Shown here piece by piece: positions 21,130-33,559 of a stretch of DNA of 64,000 nt (within the stretch, counting starts at the first letter, position 1; each line of letters opens with the position of its first letter). The translations under genes and the position numbers were made by a program. The DNA comes from Acytostelium subglobosum LB1 (taxonomy: Eukaryota > Evosea > Eumycetozoa > Acytosteliales > Acytosteliaceae), in the NCBI RefSeq assembly GCF_000787575.1, contig NW_012236526.1, positions 124,001 through 188,000 of the forward strand. The letters run 5' to 3'. The notes under the pieces are model-generated. The model was not told the origin of the DNA. It searched no databases and was given only the letters and a program-made list of their open reading frames with translations.

Positions 21130-23334
21130 TTAGATCGGAGTGGGTCTTGATGCTCGCGCTCTCTTCTTCCTGTGTGTTGGTGTTGGCTCAGGCTCTGGTG
21201 TTGCCTCCTGTTCGGGCTCTGCCTGTGGTGCAGACTCGGCCGCGACATCTTCCTCATCTTCCTCATCGATTCTCAGTCTCTTCTTGTTGGCCTCTTCTTC
21301 CTCGTCGTCGGTAGGGATTGCTCTTCCATAGTTCCTAATGCGCATGAAGATCTGTTGAGGCTTGACTCCATCATCCCCGTCTTGAATCTGTGATTGTACA
21401 TCGTCCTCGCTGTCACTCAATAAATATTGACGTGATGCTCTTGACCTCCTTTTGGCCGGCACCTTTGGGTCCACATCATCCAATGACATCTTTGCGCCAT
21501 GTTCAACTGGATCTGATTGAATCATCTCGATTTCCAATTCCTCACGTTCAGCTTCCTCCTCTTCCTGAAGCTTCTTCAGTCTGCTTCTCTCCTTTGCGCT
21601 GCTGCTCCTTGACTTGGTCTTTGACTTTGACTTTGGTTCATCCGACTCTGACTCCTTGGCAGTACTCGCTGACTTGTCCTTGTCCTTGTCCTTGTCTTTG
21701 TCCTTCTTCTTTGTCTTTGACTTTGACTTTGTCTTTGACTTTGATTTCTTTGATTTCCTCTTTGATGTCTCCCTCTGGAATGTCAGATGAATCACTTCGC
21801 CATCCTCTGTCACCTCCTTTGGACCATCTTCGCTATCAGCTTCATCCTTCTGCTTTCCATCTTCATCCTGTTCCTCGCCATCCTTGTCCTTGTTCTTAGA
21901 TTTCTCCTCTTTCTTCTTCTTCTTCCTCTCTTTCTTCTCCTTCCTCTCCTTCTCTTTGTCCACATCGCCTTTGTCCTTCTTCTCCTTCTTCTTTCTCTCT
22001 TTCTTGTCCTTCTTGTCCTTCTTGTCCTTTGCTTTGCCCGCATCGCCATCGACCTTGGATGATGAAGCCTTCTTCTTTGGTGTCCTTGGAGCCTTGTTGT
22101 TATACTCTCCAAGTATATCATTGAGTGAGATTTGACTCTCTTGTGTATCCGCCTCATTGTCGAATGGTGGATATCGATCCAGGAATCCATAAATGTCCAT
22201 ATAGCCTTTAGACCTTGCCAACTGTTTAGGTGTGAATGATGCGATTGAATCCGTCGACATTGTATCAGCGCCAGACTCTACCAACAGCTTGACAACATCA
22301 GGTTGATAGCCAATCACTCCAAAATGCAATGCTGTGTATCCATCTACATTGTTATATGTTAGTGATCGTCCCTCATTCAATCAATCGAGAAAGTACATAC
22401 TGGCATCGGGCATGTCGATCAATCGTTCAAAGTGCACGAGGTATTCTACTGCGGGCATGTTCTTGGCAATGATGGCACGATGCAGTGCAGTCTTGCCTTG
22501 GTTGTTCTGTAGCTCCACGGGCAGACCTTCATGAACGATCTGCTCCAGGACAGCCTTGTTTGAGTAGGTGGCCGCCTCGTGTAGCCATCCATTGCCCTCT
22601 TCATCCACCTCTTCAATGTCGACACGCTCCGATCCAAGCATCATTGATACGATCTCAGCGTCGTTTGATGCGACCGCTTGATGAAACACTGTCTTGCCGC
22701 CAGCAGCGGGGCTCTTGAATGATGGATTGGCACCCATGTGTAGCAACAATGCGACCAAGTCATGCTGACGCTGTGTAATTGCCACGCCCAGTGCTGTTGT
22801 GCCTTGTAGAATGACCAAGTCCACTGATGCCTCGGCAATCTTTAGCAGCCATCTCGCGATCTCAAAGTGACCATAGAACGCAGCGTATCCCAATGCCGAG
22901 TATCCACAAGCGATATAATCAACAAATGCGCCATCCTGTATCGCCTTGATCACTCCATTAAGCAGTCCCTTCCTAGCATACTATGATTGAGTCAGTTAGT
23001 CTCGCTCGAGAATGCGGATGTGGGCGTGATGATGACATGATGGTCTTACAAGATGAAGCTTCTGGCCAAGTTCGAGCTTTGACTTCTTCTGTTCGTCGTT
23101 GAGATAGTCGTGTGATCTGATCTTACTGTCGTCTTGAAAGTCCTTGTACTTGTTTCTTAGTATGGCAGGGGTGAGCTGACTAACATCAGCCGCCGCCGAC
23201 GATGAAGACCCATCATTATGTTTCTGTGTAGATTGACTTTGTTCCTGTTGTTGACCATACACACTTGTATTATTCTCACTGATCACAGTAGTCGTACCAT
23301 CATCATCATCATCATATTCATCTATATCACTCAT
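21130..23334 (-). CDS. Ankyrin-repeat protein with long charged C-terminus
   Basis: Exons 23050-23334, 22401-22980 and 21130-22343 join in phases 0 and 1 to give 692 residues. An acidic/poly-S N-terminus is followed by about seven ankyrin repeats (residues about 100-330; for example GYSALGYAAFYGHFEIARWL, GKTALHRAIIAKNMPAVEYL, GYTALHFGVIGYQPDVVKLL). The C-terminal half is a Lys/Glu-rich low-complexity region with KDKKDKKDKKERKKKEKK-type runs and KRRSRASRQ. Such basic tracts often direct proteins to the nucleus or nucleolus. The partner is unknown. It converges with the two-pass membrane gene, whose poly(A) signal is only about 75 bp away. Confidence 0.85.
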
Positions 23335-23905
23335 TCCCTATTCTCTCTATCTCTATTAATATCTCTATCTCATTGCAATGAATGAACAACATATCGACTT
23401 TCAAAGTCAATAACTTGAAGGGGGAGTTATTTCGGGCGCGCGGGCAAACACAACGACGATCTATTCAAGATTGATTGACTGACAGATTGAGATCGATTTA
23501 TTGAATTGATGTCGAAACAGTACTTGTGAACTTCAAGATATTAATACCAGGGGGAGTCCCCAATCTCAATCATTATGTCTTTCTTACATTATTGTAATAA
23601 TGCCTTATTGGGCAATTATTTGGGTTTGTGAGAAAAGTTGGTTGTTCAAATAACCAAGTTTGGCGCCAAATCATTGTTGTAGTAGTATCAAAAAGACGAA
23701 TGAAGTAAATAATCTTGGAGGCCAAGGGTGGTTCCATTTATCAAACATCCGTCATTCAATGTTGGACAGTTTTCCATTGAAGCATTGTTTGTTTATCTGA
23801 TTGGAGATACACACACACATTCACACACACATTTGCACAACATTAAGATCAACTCATTGGGCTCACCTTACCAAATCAGGACAAGCCTTATTATTATTAT
23901 TAATA
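23335..23905. other. Intergenic, divergent promoter region
   Basis: AT-rich spacer between the minus-strand ankyrin gene and the plus-strand exons starting at 23906. It contains CACACACATTCACACACAC-type repeats (23810-23835). No gene is seen. Confidence 0.45.
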
Positions 23906-24497
23906 ATGTCAACAGCTATGGCCACACAACATCATAAAGGAACAATAACAAAGGTGGCTGTGGTGCCTCCACCAACAACATCCACCACAACAACTACGAC
24001 GACCAACTCTGATGATATGGATATTGATTGGAAGGACTTTGAAGAGATCAGTCTTGAAAGTCCAAAGAAGAGAGTAAGTAGTAATAGTAATTATAGTAAT
24101 AACCATCCATCCTTTCGTCGCAAGTCTCCATCTCTCGCTCTATTCACTCTTTTTTTTGGTGTTCACACTCACACAACAAGAATCAAGACTTGGAATACTG
24201 AACTGGAAGAGTGTCAATCAATCAATCAATCCGATCATCTGACTTATTGTCAATACCAACAACAACAACAACAACATCAACACTTATGTGTGTTTGATCA
24301 ATCACACATACCCACCACTAAGTGTGTGATTGCGAATGTACACTCCTATTTGCCCTGATCAGGGCAACCCTATCCATTCCACACACACATATACACACAC
24401 ACACTCCTAGACATTGAGTCGGAGTGCGCCAACTCTTTGTTTGTTGGTGTGTCCTGTGAGCATCCATCGAACATAGCATACCTCCTATTACCAAGAT
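23906..24497 (+). CDS. Probable 5' exons of a gene, likely the downstream PH-domain gene
   Basis: Three phase-compatible exons can be built: 23906-24073 (ATG, poly-T/P tract, then MDIDWKDFEEISLESPKKR), 24188-24212 (TWNTELEE) and 24411-24497 (SECANSLFVGVSCEHPSN and following). Donors are GTAAGT, GTCAAT and GTAAGT; the exon 3 acceptor CACTCCTAG is strong. The last exon ends in phase 1. No stop codon follows naturally, so the gene must continue, most simply into the open region from about 24952. One joining route (acceptor ACATCAG at 24951) gives SCCRDNLTFKEKQEQW before a very short intron; another enters the PH-gene frame directly. I could not settle the link. Confidence 0.45.
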
Positions 24498-24951
24498 GTA
24501 AGTAGGAGGTGGTGAAAGGATGGTGGATGTTGGATGAAAGTGAATGATTAAGTAGGGCAATGTGACTTGTGTGTGGAAGTTGATCAATGATAGTTGGCGC
24601 CACTTGTTGTTGTTGATCGATGTTATGTAATGTAATGTGTGTGTTTGTGTGTTTGTGATTGATGGATTAGTGGCTGTTTCCATCCATCCCCCATCCAACC
24701 TACTTACGGCATCGCTCTCCTGAAGCAGCGAGGCGCCCTAAGTGTACAATTACAATCAATCATTCATTATCATATTATTAATACATAACAACACAATCAA
24801 TCAATCGATCACACGTATACCTTCCATTCGTATATACATACATACATTCATACACATACATACATATTATATATTAATACATCCACTAATAACAATCAAT
24901 CAATCAATCCAAACCAAACCAAACCAAACCAAACCAAATCAAACATCAGCC

Positions 24952-27900
24952 TGTTGCCGAGACAACCTCACGTTTAAAGAGAAACAAGAGCAGTGGTAGA
25001 GTTGTTGAACGGAAACCAAGCTACACAAACAGGATATTAAATAGGAGCATCAGTTGTTACGACAACAATAGCAACCAACACAACCAACACAACTTCCAAC
25101 AACAACAACCACACCATTATCCATATCCGCCGGCAGCAACAGCGACACAACACATTCCACATTCATTTCAACAACATCCACTTCCACTTCCACTTCCACA
25201 TCCTCACCATCCTCATTCGCAACAACAACTACATCAACTACATCAACAACAACAAGAACAACAATTAAATAGAGGCATTAGTATTGGTAGTATCCGCTTG
25301 AAGAAACCATTATTCCTATCAAAGCTTGTTGGCAATAAACGATCAGGACCAGGAGAAGAAGAGGAGTACCAACACGACGGCGAGTTCAACTTCAACTTCA
25401 ACCTCAACTGTGACAACAATATCAACAACGATACTATCGATCCCGAGGACATCGTCGTATCACATAAGGACAAGAGAAAGAAGGTAGCACATCACACGAC
25501 ATTGGACAGTCTCTTGACGCCAGACAATTTGAAAGTAGTAGAGGGTAAGTTTGTCTGTCTTCCTTGGAAGGAAGATTGGTTGGAAAAACGTCTAACTCAC
25601 ACCGCGCCAACACCCAACAACACCAGAGACTAAACTAAAGAGATCAATTAGCATTGGCAAGTTGAAGTTCTCACTTGGCACGACGACAAAGAGTAGTAGA
25701 AGCTTCATTCAACCAAAGGGTAGTAGTATCTTTGGTATACAACAAGAGCAGCAGCAACAGCAACAACAAGAGCAACATAATAGTACTCTAAGTGACGACA
25801 CAATCAAGGACAAGAAGAAGAAGACAAAGACTGAGAGAATGACAAGCTTCTTAAAGAAGAGATTCGGATCGGATAATAATAGTAGTAATGGATCAGCTAT
25901 TGGTAATAACATGGCAGTGTCATCATCAACGACAACAACTACTACATTGACATCGTTGACTCATGGCGGCAATGTGTTTGGTGCCAGCTTTACAAGCACT
26001 TCGGCATTGGGCATTGGCATGGACAAGGACAAAGACAAACTGGCAAATGGTGGTGGTGGCCCGGCCACCTCTCATACCTCGCTGGCATCGAGATCTGCAG
26101 CTGATGGTGCCAATCAATCAATCATATCGGTCAAGGTGGCCACGCCACCTCGCAAGGATTTACCGGCATCCACTTCATCGTCCTCATTCTCATCGACGTC
26201 ACAGAGCGTATCCAGTGGTCATCTGGCGTCCAACTCGTCGTTGGGCGAAGAGGATGACGATGACGAGGAGGGTGATGACTATGATGACGACGACGACAGT
26301 GGCGACTCGATGCAGAGCGAGTGCGAAGAGTTGTTCAATCGCAATTGTAGCCGTGGCATGCAGACCAGCAGCAGCGGCAGCAGTGTATCCTCCACGATAA
26401 TCTCGTCCAAGGCGCCTACTGAGGACTCCTGGGACGTGCCCTCCGACGCCGAGTTGGACATCATCAAGACGCGCTCCTTCAGCGAGATTGAGTTTGTATT
26501 GGCCGCGCTCAGCCAGAGCCAGCGCACGCTCAACGAGCGCACCAAGGACATGTACCAGCCCTATGACGACATGGAGCTGGAGATCTTTGACAAGAAGTGC
26601 AAGATCAAGCGTGACGTCACCGTCATGCTCGAGCTACTGAAGCAGTACAACTTTGCCATGGACATTGTGGACATTGATGGACAGTCCGCCGAGGATGACC
26701 CCAGCGCAGGTAGCACGCCTGGTGCGAGTGGCGGAGTGACACCCGCCGCCGCTGGCAGCAACGACGACATGGAGCGCAAGACATTCTTGTTGGCTAAGAA
26801 GATACTGTTCCTCAAGATGGAGATCACCAAGACACCGAGTACCAAGCGAGCATATATACTATTCACCATCATCGATTCAATCACCAAGTATCTGAGGACC
26901 GACATTATACCGAGTGAGGTGCAGGCCATCCCACTAGAGATGACCATCACAATGGGTTCAATGGCAAGCATACAACAACAACTCAGTGGCACAGTCTACA
27001 AGAAGGGTGCACTATGTAAGAAGAAGGACAGGTCGATCGTATCAAAGTTTATCCAGCGCTGGATAGTACTCACTCATTCTGAACTGCTGATATACTCATC
27101 CGAGAAGGTAGGCATCACCATCGATCAATCATTCCTCGCCGACTCACTCACTCACTATTTCCATCACTCATTCATACAGAGCGACAGACTTCTGCATCGC
27201 AAGTCATTGTTCAATATATCAAAGATAGCCTACACACCAAAGGAGGACTACCCGCATTGCTTTACTATTCACTTTGTCAACGCCGATGGAGCCAGCGAGC
27301 AGCAGGCCCACGTGGACGACGCACACCGCGGTAAATACATGGTCGCAGGCAAGACTGGCAGCGGAAACAGCAGTAGCAGTAACAGCAGTAGCAGTAGTAG
27401 TAATGGCAGCAGCAAGTCCAAACAATCTATTATCCTAAGTTGCGAGAACAATGAGGAGGTTGTGCAATGGGTATTGGCAATCGATGGAATCACACGATCA
27501 AACTTCAAGTCTTCGATGGACCTGATCACAAAGGAGGCGATGCTGTCCACGTTCAAGACCAACCACAAGGGCGGTGTCTTTAGGTTTGGCGACGAGGAGT
27601 GGCATTATCGCGACGGACGCCTCACCAACCAGATGTGGGGCGACATGCTCGAGTACATTTGGGATGGCTACAAGCTGGTGCCCGCACAGCATAGCCAGAT
27701 GTCGCTAGGGCACGGACGCTGGAACGGCGTGTGGCTGACGTGGTATGGTGAGCGTGCCAACGAGCCCTATCTCAAGTATCTACACCAGCCACTGGAGCGC
27801 AACTACATCGTCGATTGTTATCCCCTGCGAAACCAGTTCACATGGACATGGTCACGCCACTTCCTCGTGTGTGCGTCTGGTGGCGAGTGGATATGCGAGG

Positions 27901-27965
27901 GTGATGTCCCACCTGCACTAGTCATGCTCGTTCAAATGATGAAGTACTATCGAATTGGTAGATAG
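24952..27965 (+). CDS. PH-domain protein with low-complexity N-terminus
   Basis: Exons about 24952-25544, 25627-27107 and 27180-27965 keep frame (phase 1, then phase 0). The N-terminus has His/Gln/Pro-rich sequence and three related basic motifs (ILNRSIS, LNRGISIGSIRLKK, LKRSISIGKLKF), then poly-S and acidic tracts. A helical region follows (TRSFSEIEFVLAALSQSQ onward), then a PH domain starting at GTVYKKGALCKKKD and ending at NNEEVVQWVLAIDGI, which would bind phosphoinositides at membranes. The C-terminal module includes HGRWNGVWLTWYG. The 72-bp intron at 27108-27179 sits inside the PH domain, is open and a multiple of three. A poly(A) signal is at 28120. The true 5' end probably includes the exons at 23906-24497. 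Confidence 0.75.
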
Positions 27966-28602
27966 ATAGCTAGACAGACCTGATAGACTAGATAATGGAC
28001 GTCCACGAGTTAGACCCAACATCACATCATAACACCATCACCACATCACTATCCACCATCTGTACATGTCCATTTCCCGAGTGATGTACCTGTATCTCAA
28101 CTCATCCTTCCATCCATTTAATAAAGGTGTGGCGGCGCAACAACATCCACACTCTGTCAATATTTAATAATAATTGATGCCGGCAGCATTGTCACTTCGA
28201 TATCACCTTTTAAGTATGATGGAATTGACAAGATCAATTGTGATCATCAATCAGTAGGGATAGTGTGATGACGATGGGGGGTGGTGGTTGTGAGCGAAGG
28301 ATGTCATCACTCGCACTAACACACACACCATGATGATCAATCACAATGTGTCTCTATGTCAGATGACACTTACTTAATAATAATGATTCGGATAATTATC
28401 CAATGCAGTTTATTTGATTGATCAATCAACATAAGATAAGGGAATGGGAATAGGAATGTAGGCCGGAGTTAACATGAGATGGATTGGACATCTGCATAAT
28501 GTCACATGTACTTAAACCTGACTATTATTATTCATCTTCCATTCAATTCCACTTCCAAACATACTTGGAACATCTATAATTATTTATTTATTATTTATTA
28601 AA
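27966..28602. other. Intergenic, no gene seen
   Basis: AT-rich spacer with the PH-gene poly(A) signal at its left end and CAAT/ATTG microsatellite sequence around 28405-28430. Confidence 0.5.
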
Positions 28603-29454
28603 ATGATCAATTATAATAATATTATTGTATTGTTGTTGTTGGTGTTTGTCTCATCAATGACAGTGATGTCAGCTGGAGTACCCGATGACTCCTCCTTTTA
28701 CTTGTTCAGACGATCACCAGAGAAGTGCTACAACGCCAACACTTGTATCAAGTATCTGCTCTGGGAGATCAACTCTTCAAAGAACGACTCAGAGGTCGTC
28801 GACTTTGTATTTGACAAGACCTTTGGCAATAGATCATTGGTGGAGCATGCCCAGGAGAACACTGTCGTGGTCCAGGGCTACTACATGACCGTCGTGGAGA
28901 GTGGCCATGCCATCAGTCGCTTCAAGGTGATGCATGCATTCGCGTTGATGCCTCTGCCTCCATCCATTCGTCCAAGAGGAATGTTCTACACCATTTCCAA
29001 ACAGCTGACCTGTGCCAAGCCGCCATGCAAGGGATACACGGGCGCGATTCTCAACAACAAACGTGCCATCTCAATCCAGGGATTGAACATGTCGAGCTAC
29101 TCCTCATTATTGCTTGACAACGCATGGTTGAATGCCCGTATACTCAGTGGCAATGCTCTGGTGCGCGCAGATGTCAATAGCAAAGGTCAATCATTCGTCA
29201 AGGGTATCTACATGAAGTTGGAAGACACCGTGGCGTCATCATGCAAGTCTGTTGAGAAGATAGCATGTGCTGCATCACATGTACAAGTATACAAACGTGA
29301 TGTAAATCGATGTCTTGTGTCAGATGGCTGTGCCAAACAGTTACTCAATGCAGTCAAGTCTCCAAAATGTAGTTCAGGCTATCGTCTTGTATCATTCGCC
29401 ACTCAACCAGGTGGTGCAATCAAGTATTACTGCGATCCATCATTCATACACTAA
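28603..29454 (+). CDS. Secreted cysteine-rich protein
   Basis: A 283-residue intronless protein with a clear signal peptide (IIVLLLLVFVSSMTVMSAG). The mature part has about 10 cysteines in paired clusters: SPEKCYNANTCIKYLLW, TCAKPPCKGYTG, RCLVSDGCAKQLL and YYCDPSF near the end. The alternation of a short C-x5-C element with a Tyr/Leu strand recalls small secreted modules such as bacterial DUF6748 proteins, but I am not sure of the family. Several N-x-S/T sites fit secretion or surface location. AATAAA overlaps the stop region. Confidence 0.7.
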   Translation: MINYNNIIVLLLLVFVSSMTVMSAGVPDDSSFYLFRRSPEKCYNANTCIKYLLWEINSSKNDSEVVDFVFDKTFGNRSLVEHAQENTVVVQGYYMTVVESGHAISRFKVMHAFALMPLPPSIRPRGMFYTISKQLTCAKPPCKGYTGAILNNKRAISIQGLNMSSYSSLLLDNAWLNARILSGNALVRADVNSKGQSFVKGIYMKLEDTVASSCKSVEKIACAASHVQVYKRDVNRCLVSDGCAKQLLNAVKSPKCSSGYRLVSFATQPGGAIKYYCDPSFIH

Positions 29455-29830
29455 ATAAATAATAATATAATATTATGATTACATGTTTGATTGACTAAGA
29501 TTGTAAGTCATATTCATTCGTTCATTCATTCATTGATCCAAACTCAACCATCAGGTGAATCTTAAGATCGGATTCATTGAACCCCACCCTTGGTTGTTTG
29601 AATTCAAGTAAGCATCGTGTGAAATTGGAGGGCAAAAGCTCCATTTTGGGCTAAATTGAGTCTTTAAGTGTTCCATCCACCTACACTACTTGTTCATTCA
29701 CTTTGAAACAGTTCATCTTTGTTAACAATATATATTACTTAATTAATTAGTGAAAGAGATACATATACATACAACACACAACAATCATACTAATAATAGA
29801 GACAACAAAGAATATAACAACCAACTAACA
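29455..29830. other. Intergenic, no gene seen
   Basis: AT-rich spacer with ATTCATTCATTCATTC repeats (29514-29535); it presumably contains the promoter of the coiled-coil gene. Confidence 0.5.
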
Positions 29831-32102
29831 ATGTTATATTCAATTTATAATTACATAAAGTCATTCTTTGTGGCTGTTGAGCCTGTTGTAGAACTCCAAC
29901 AACAACAGGTACCACAACAATCAAACAATAACAACAACAACAACAACAACAATAATAATACAGCTTCAACCAATGATGATAAGAGGAATAATAGGAAGAG
30001 CATGTACTTCTCAGAGAGAGTGCTACCAAATGATCCTGTTGCCATAAAGAGAGAACAATCAATGCTTGCCAATCCCGATGAACTAATTGAAGACCCCATG
30101 ATAATAAGCTATGCCAATGAAGAACAGAGAGCTGGTAAACTGACTGGAATGGTATTATTCACTTTAGCCGACCTGTATGTTTATCATATCATGTGTCATA
30201 TGACACACCTTCTGATGGATCGTCCGACTAATCAATGTTGACAAATTCATAGACCTTTGAACATATCATTCACAACACCATCTGGACAATCCATTATCAG
30301 AACAAACGAGTCCACTGTTGTCTTTGCCAAAAGTAAGTACAATTATCAAACATTCAATCAATCAATCAATCAATCAATCACATGGATACTAATCATTATA
30401 ATCCAGATCAAACATTCACGATTCCATATACTTCCAATGTCACCCAAGATGCACCTAAACAAGATAACTCTGAACAACAGAGATTGGCCCAAGTGGAAGC
30501 TGCTGAGAAGAAACGTTTGGCTGACATTGAGACTGAGCGTAAGAGGTTGGTTGATGAATCTGAGAAGCAACGTCTGGCCAAAGAGAGTGAGCAAAAGCGC
30601 ATGGCACAGGAAGCAGAGCAACTGAGACTGGCAAAGGAGGCTGAGCAGAAACGTGTAGCGCATGAAGCCGAGCAACAGAGACTGGCAAAGGAAGCTGAAC
30701 AGAAGAAGGTTGCACAACAAGCCGAACAACAACGATTAATCCAGGAGCAAGAGAAACTTAAGGCTGCACAGGAGAAGGAGCGACTGGCCAAAGAAGCTGA
30801 ACAGAAGAGACTGGCTAAGGAGGCTGAGCAACAAAGACTGGCCAAGGAAGCAGAGCAGAAGCGCATTGCCCAGGAGGCCGAGCAACAAAGATTGGCCAAA
30901 GAGGCAGAGCAGAAGCGTTTGGCCCAAGAGGCTGCAGAGGTCGAGAAGAAGCGACTTGCTCAGGAGGCTGAGAACCAGAGATTGGCCAAGGAGGCCGAGC
31001 AACAGAGGTTGGCCAAGGAGGCTGAGAACCAGAGATTGGCCAAGGAAGCTGAACAGAAACGACAGGCACAAGAGGCTGAGCAGAAGCGCATCGCTCAGGA
31101 GGCCGAGCAACAGAGATTGGCCAAGGAAGCTGAGGACAAACGAGTGGCTCAGGAGAAAGAGAGAAAGGCCAAGGAGGATGAACAAAAGAGACTGGCACAA
31201 GAGGCCGAGCAACAAAGATTGGCCAAAGAGGCTGAACAGAAGCGCATTGCCCAGGAGGCCGAGCAACAAAGATTGGCAAAGGAAGCGGAACAAAAGAGAT
31301 TGGAACAGGAGGCTGAGAAACAGAGATTGGCTCAGGAGGCTGAACAAAAGAGATTGGCTCAAGAGGCTGAGAAACAGAGATTGGCTCAAGAGGCTGAGCA
31401 ACAGAGATTGGCCAAGGAGGCTGAGCAAAAACGATTGGCTGATGAGGCCGAACAACAAAGACAGATCAAGGAACAAGAGAGACAGAAGGCAGCACAGGAG
31501 AAGGAGAGACTAGAGAAGGAGGCTGAACAAAAGAGAGTGGCCGATGCCGAGGCTGAACGCAAGCGCCAGGCACAAGAGGACGAGGAGAAGAGGAAACTAA
31601 GCGATAAGAGGACAAGAGAGGAGGATACAGAGTCATATGAAAGGTCCTCCCCTGATACCAATAAGCTTATACATGTAAGTTACCCTTGGGGATGCAATCA
31701 CAATGACACATAGTACATGTATCTGACTACTGACATGATTCAATAAATCAGCTGACACTCGAGAGACCATCCAAGAAGGGAAGGAAGAAGCCCCAGAACA
31801 GATTGTCCCAACACCCAGCCATCAAGGAGGTTGTCTCCTACTCAAAGGAAGACACATCAGTGTCCACTACATCAACAGCCGCTGCAGACGAGGAACCATC
31901 AGCCACACCTACACCAACAGGACCAAGCAACAATGTGAGAAAGTATGGAGGTGTCGCAATGATTCCAGGTGGCATCGATCTGACTGCCGTTAAACTAAAG
32001 AAGCAGGCTGCAGCCAAGCCCGAGCAGCCCTCTCAGGCACCAGCCTCCGAGCCACAACAAGTAGATTTCCGCCATATGTTGAAGAAGAAGCCGACCCAAT
32101 AG
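29831..32102 (+). CDS. Long coiled-coil protein with actin-binding-like C-terminal motif
   Basis: Exons 29831-30174, 30253-30332, 30407-31674 and 31752-32102 join in phases 2, 1 and 0 to give 680 residues. An Asn-rich N-terminus and a small folded segment (PLNISFTTPSGQSIIRTNES) precede about 400 residues of near-perfect seven-residue-based repeats built on AEQQRLAKEAEQKR, predicted as one long charged helix. The C-terminus has a basic segment (RPSKKGRKKPQNRL), KYGGVAMIPGGIDLTAVKLK and finally DFRHMLKKKP, which resembles the DFRxxL actin-binding motif of myosin light-chain kinase. A cytoskeletal role is inferred from these two features only. Repeat unit number is likely to vary between strains. 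Confidence 0.8.
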
Positions 32103-32332
32103 ATGAAGTTTGTAGTGGTAACAATCGCAAGAAGTGCCAGAGTGTATATCCAGCAGCATAGCAGTAATAAACAAATGAATGTATAAAGTGTGTAGAGATA
32201 GATAACAAACAGCCAACTGATGATCGAATGTATTGATTGATTGATTGGATTGATCGATCATTTGATTGAATGATTGATTGATCGATCATTTGATTGAATG
32301 ATTGATTGATTGTGTGTAATGTCGCATCTTGT

Positions 32333-33209
32333 CTAATTCTGGATTGGTTTGATCTGATTGATGTGATGAATGAGTAGTAGAGGTCAGTGACATCGAATCG
32401 TTTTGTCGCTTCAGATTCAATCTTACCTTAAAGTGCAGTCCAATCAGAGAGAAGACTAAACACTTCAAGTCCTGTATCAAGTAAAAGAACACCTTCAATC
32501 CCTCTGGGTCCTTGCTCTTCTCAACCTCTAGCAGTGATCCAATCTTTGTTGTCTGTTGTGTTGTTGATTGATGTTCACATTAGTATCATGTTATTGATGA
32601 GATGATGACGATGATGATGATGATGATACATACAGTGAATGAAATATGCTCGTCGTTATATACAACCTCAAGCTCTTGCTTGCCGACAACATCAGGCTCT
32701 GGCCAATTCGTGTCCTCTTCCATCATGATGCCAGAGTCCTTGACGATCTTCTTTATTACACCTGTTACTGAATCACTAACGCTTACTATTGATCGATTGA
32801 TTGTTTGATTGATTGGTCAGGTTGTAAGTCACTCATGTTGTTGCTTGCTTGCTGATTGCTGCAGTTGCTGCACTGCACTACGCTACCTTCTTTCCTGATG
32901 ATTGTTTCGCTCTTGTACTTTGAGTTGTTGGCGTATCTCAGCTTGTTGCCTGACCTGAGCTCAAACTCGAGGAACTCATGACCAAACTTGCCTTTGTGTC
33001 CAATACTACAGTTGTCATCGTCGTCAAGAGTGTCATGTTAGCAAGTTATGTTCATTCATTCAAGTGCCAAACTATCTGTGAAGTTGAACCTACTAATAAC
33101 GAAGATAGAAGTCATCCTTTGCAGGTGCAGCTGTAGTTGTTATTGTTGATGTTGTATTCATGCTATCGTTGGCGTCGGACACCTCAACGTCTGTAGATGT
33201 CGAAGTCAT
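32333..33209 (-). CDS. mago: Mago nashi, exon junction complex core subunit
   Basis: Five exons (33094-33209, 32887-33005, 32634-32785, 32427-32552, 32333-32353) join in phases 2, 1, 0 and 0 to give 177 residues. Signature segments are [74 protein letters not shown] and [18 protein letters not shown], nearly invariant in Mago proteins. Mago pairs with Y14 and binds eIF4A3 in the exon junction complex on spliced mRNA. The last exon holds only IKPIQN and the stop. A Thr/Ala-rich N-terminal extension of about 30 residues is not typical of the animal protein. A CAAT/ATTG array follows the gene (32236-32312). Confidence 0.95.
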
Positions 33210-33487
33210 TGGTATTTATGTGTATTTATAAGTAGTTTTTTTGGTGATCCTGAAGTGACAAAGTGACCTTCATTGTTTTGAGTGGACTAAAACAATCTGA
33301 TATTGACCACTATTCTAGAATTGTCTAGAGTTCCTCGGTTAAGATCTTTCATTAATAGCTATAAATAAAGAATTGATGACAAATAAGTATTTAAAGTTGT
33401 TTAAATTGAAGTTTCTTAACTCAAATTAAAAAATCTGTGTAATTTTTTGTTGTGAAAAACGTTTGATTTAGTCTGGACCTTAATCAA

Positions 33488-33559
33488 TCCCCTTTGGTCT
33501 AGTGGTGAGGATTTTCGCCTGTCACGCGAAAGGCCCGGGTTCAATTCCCGGAAGGGGAG
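33488..33559 (+). tRNA. tRNA-Asp (GTC)
   Basis: A 72-nt cloverleaf: acceptor stem TCCCCTT/AAGGGGA, anticodon stem TTCGC/GCGAA with loop CTGTCAC (anticodon GTC at 33521-33523), T stem-loop CCGGGTTCAATTCCCGG. Internal A box (TGGTCTAGTGG) and B box (GGTTCAATTCC) match Pol III promoters. There is no intron and no encoded CCA. A discriminator G is at 33559. I saw no retrotransposon in the flanks within this window. Confidence 0.97.

Noticed and set aside
24952-24999. A separate small protein ending KEKQEQW
   Set aside because: The frame competes with the PH-gene frame through the same bases; it is noted only as an alternative splice route.
30736-31476. A 246-codon Leu/Ser-rich minus-strand frame
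   Set aside because: It is the antisense of the regular coiled-coil repeat.
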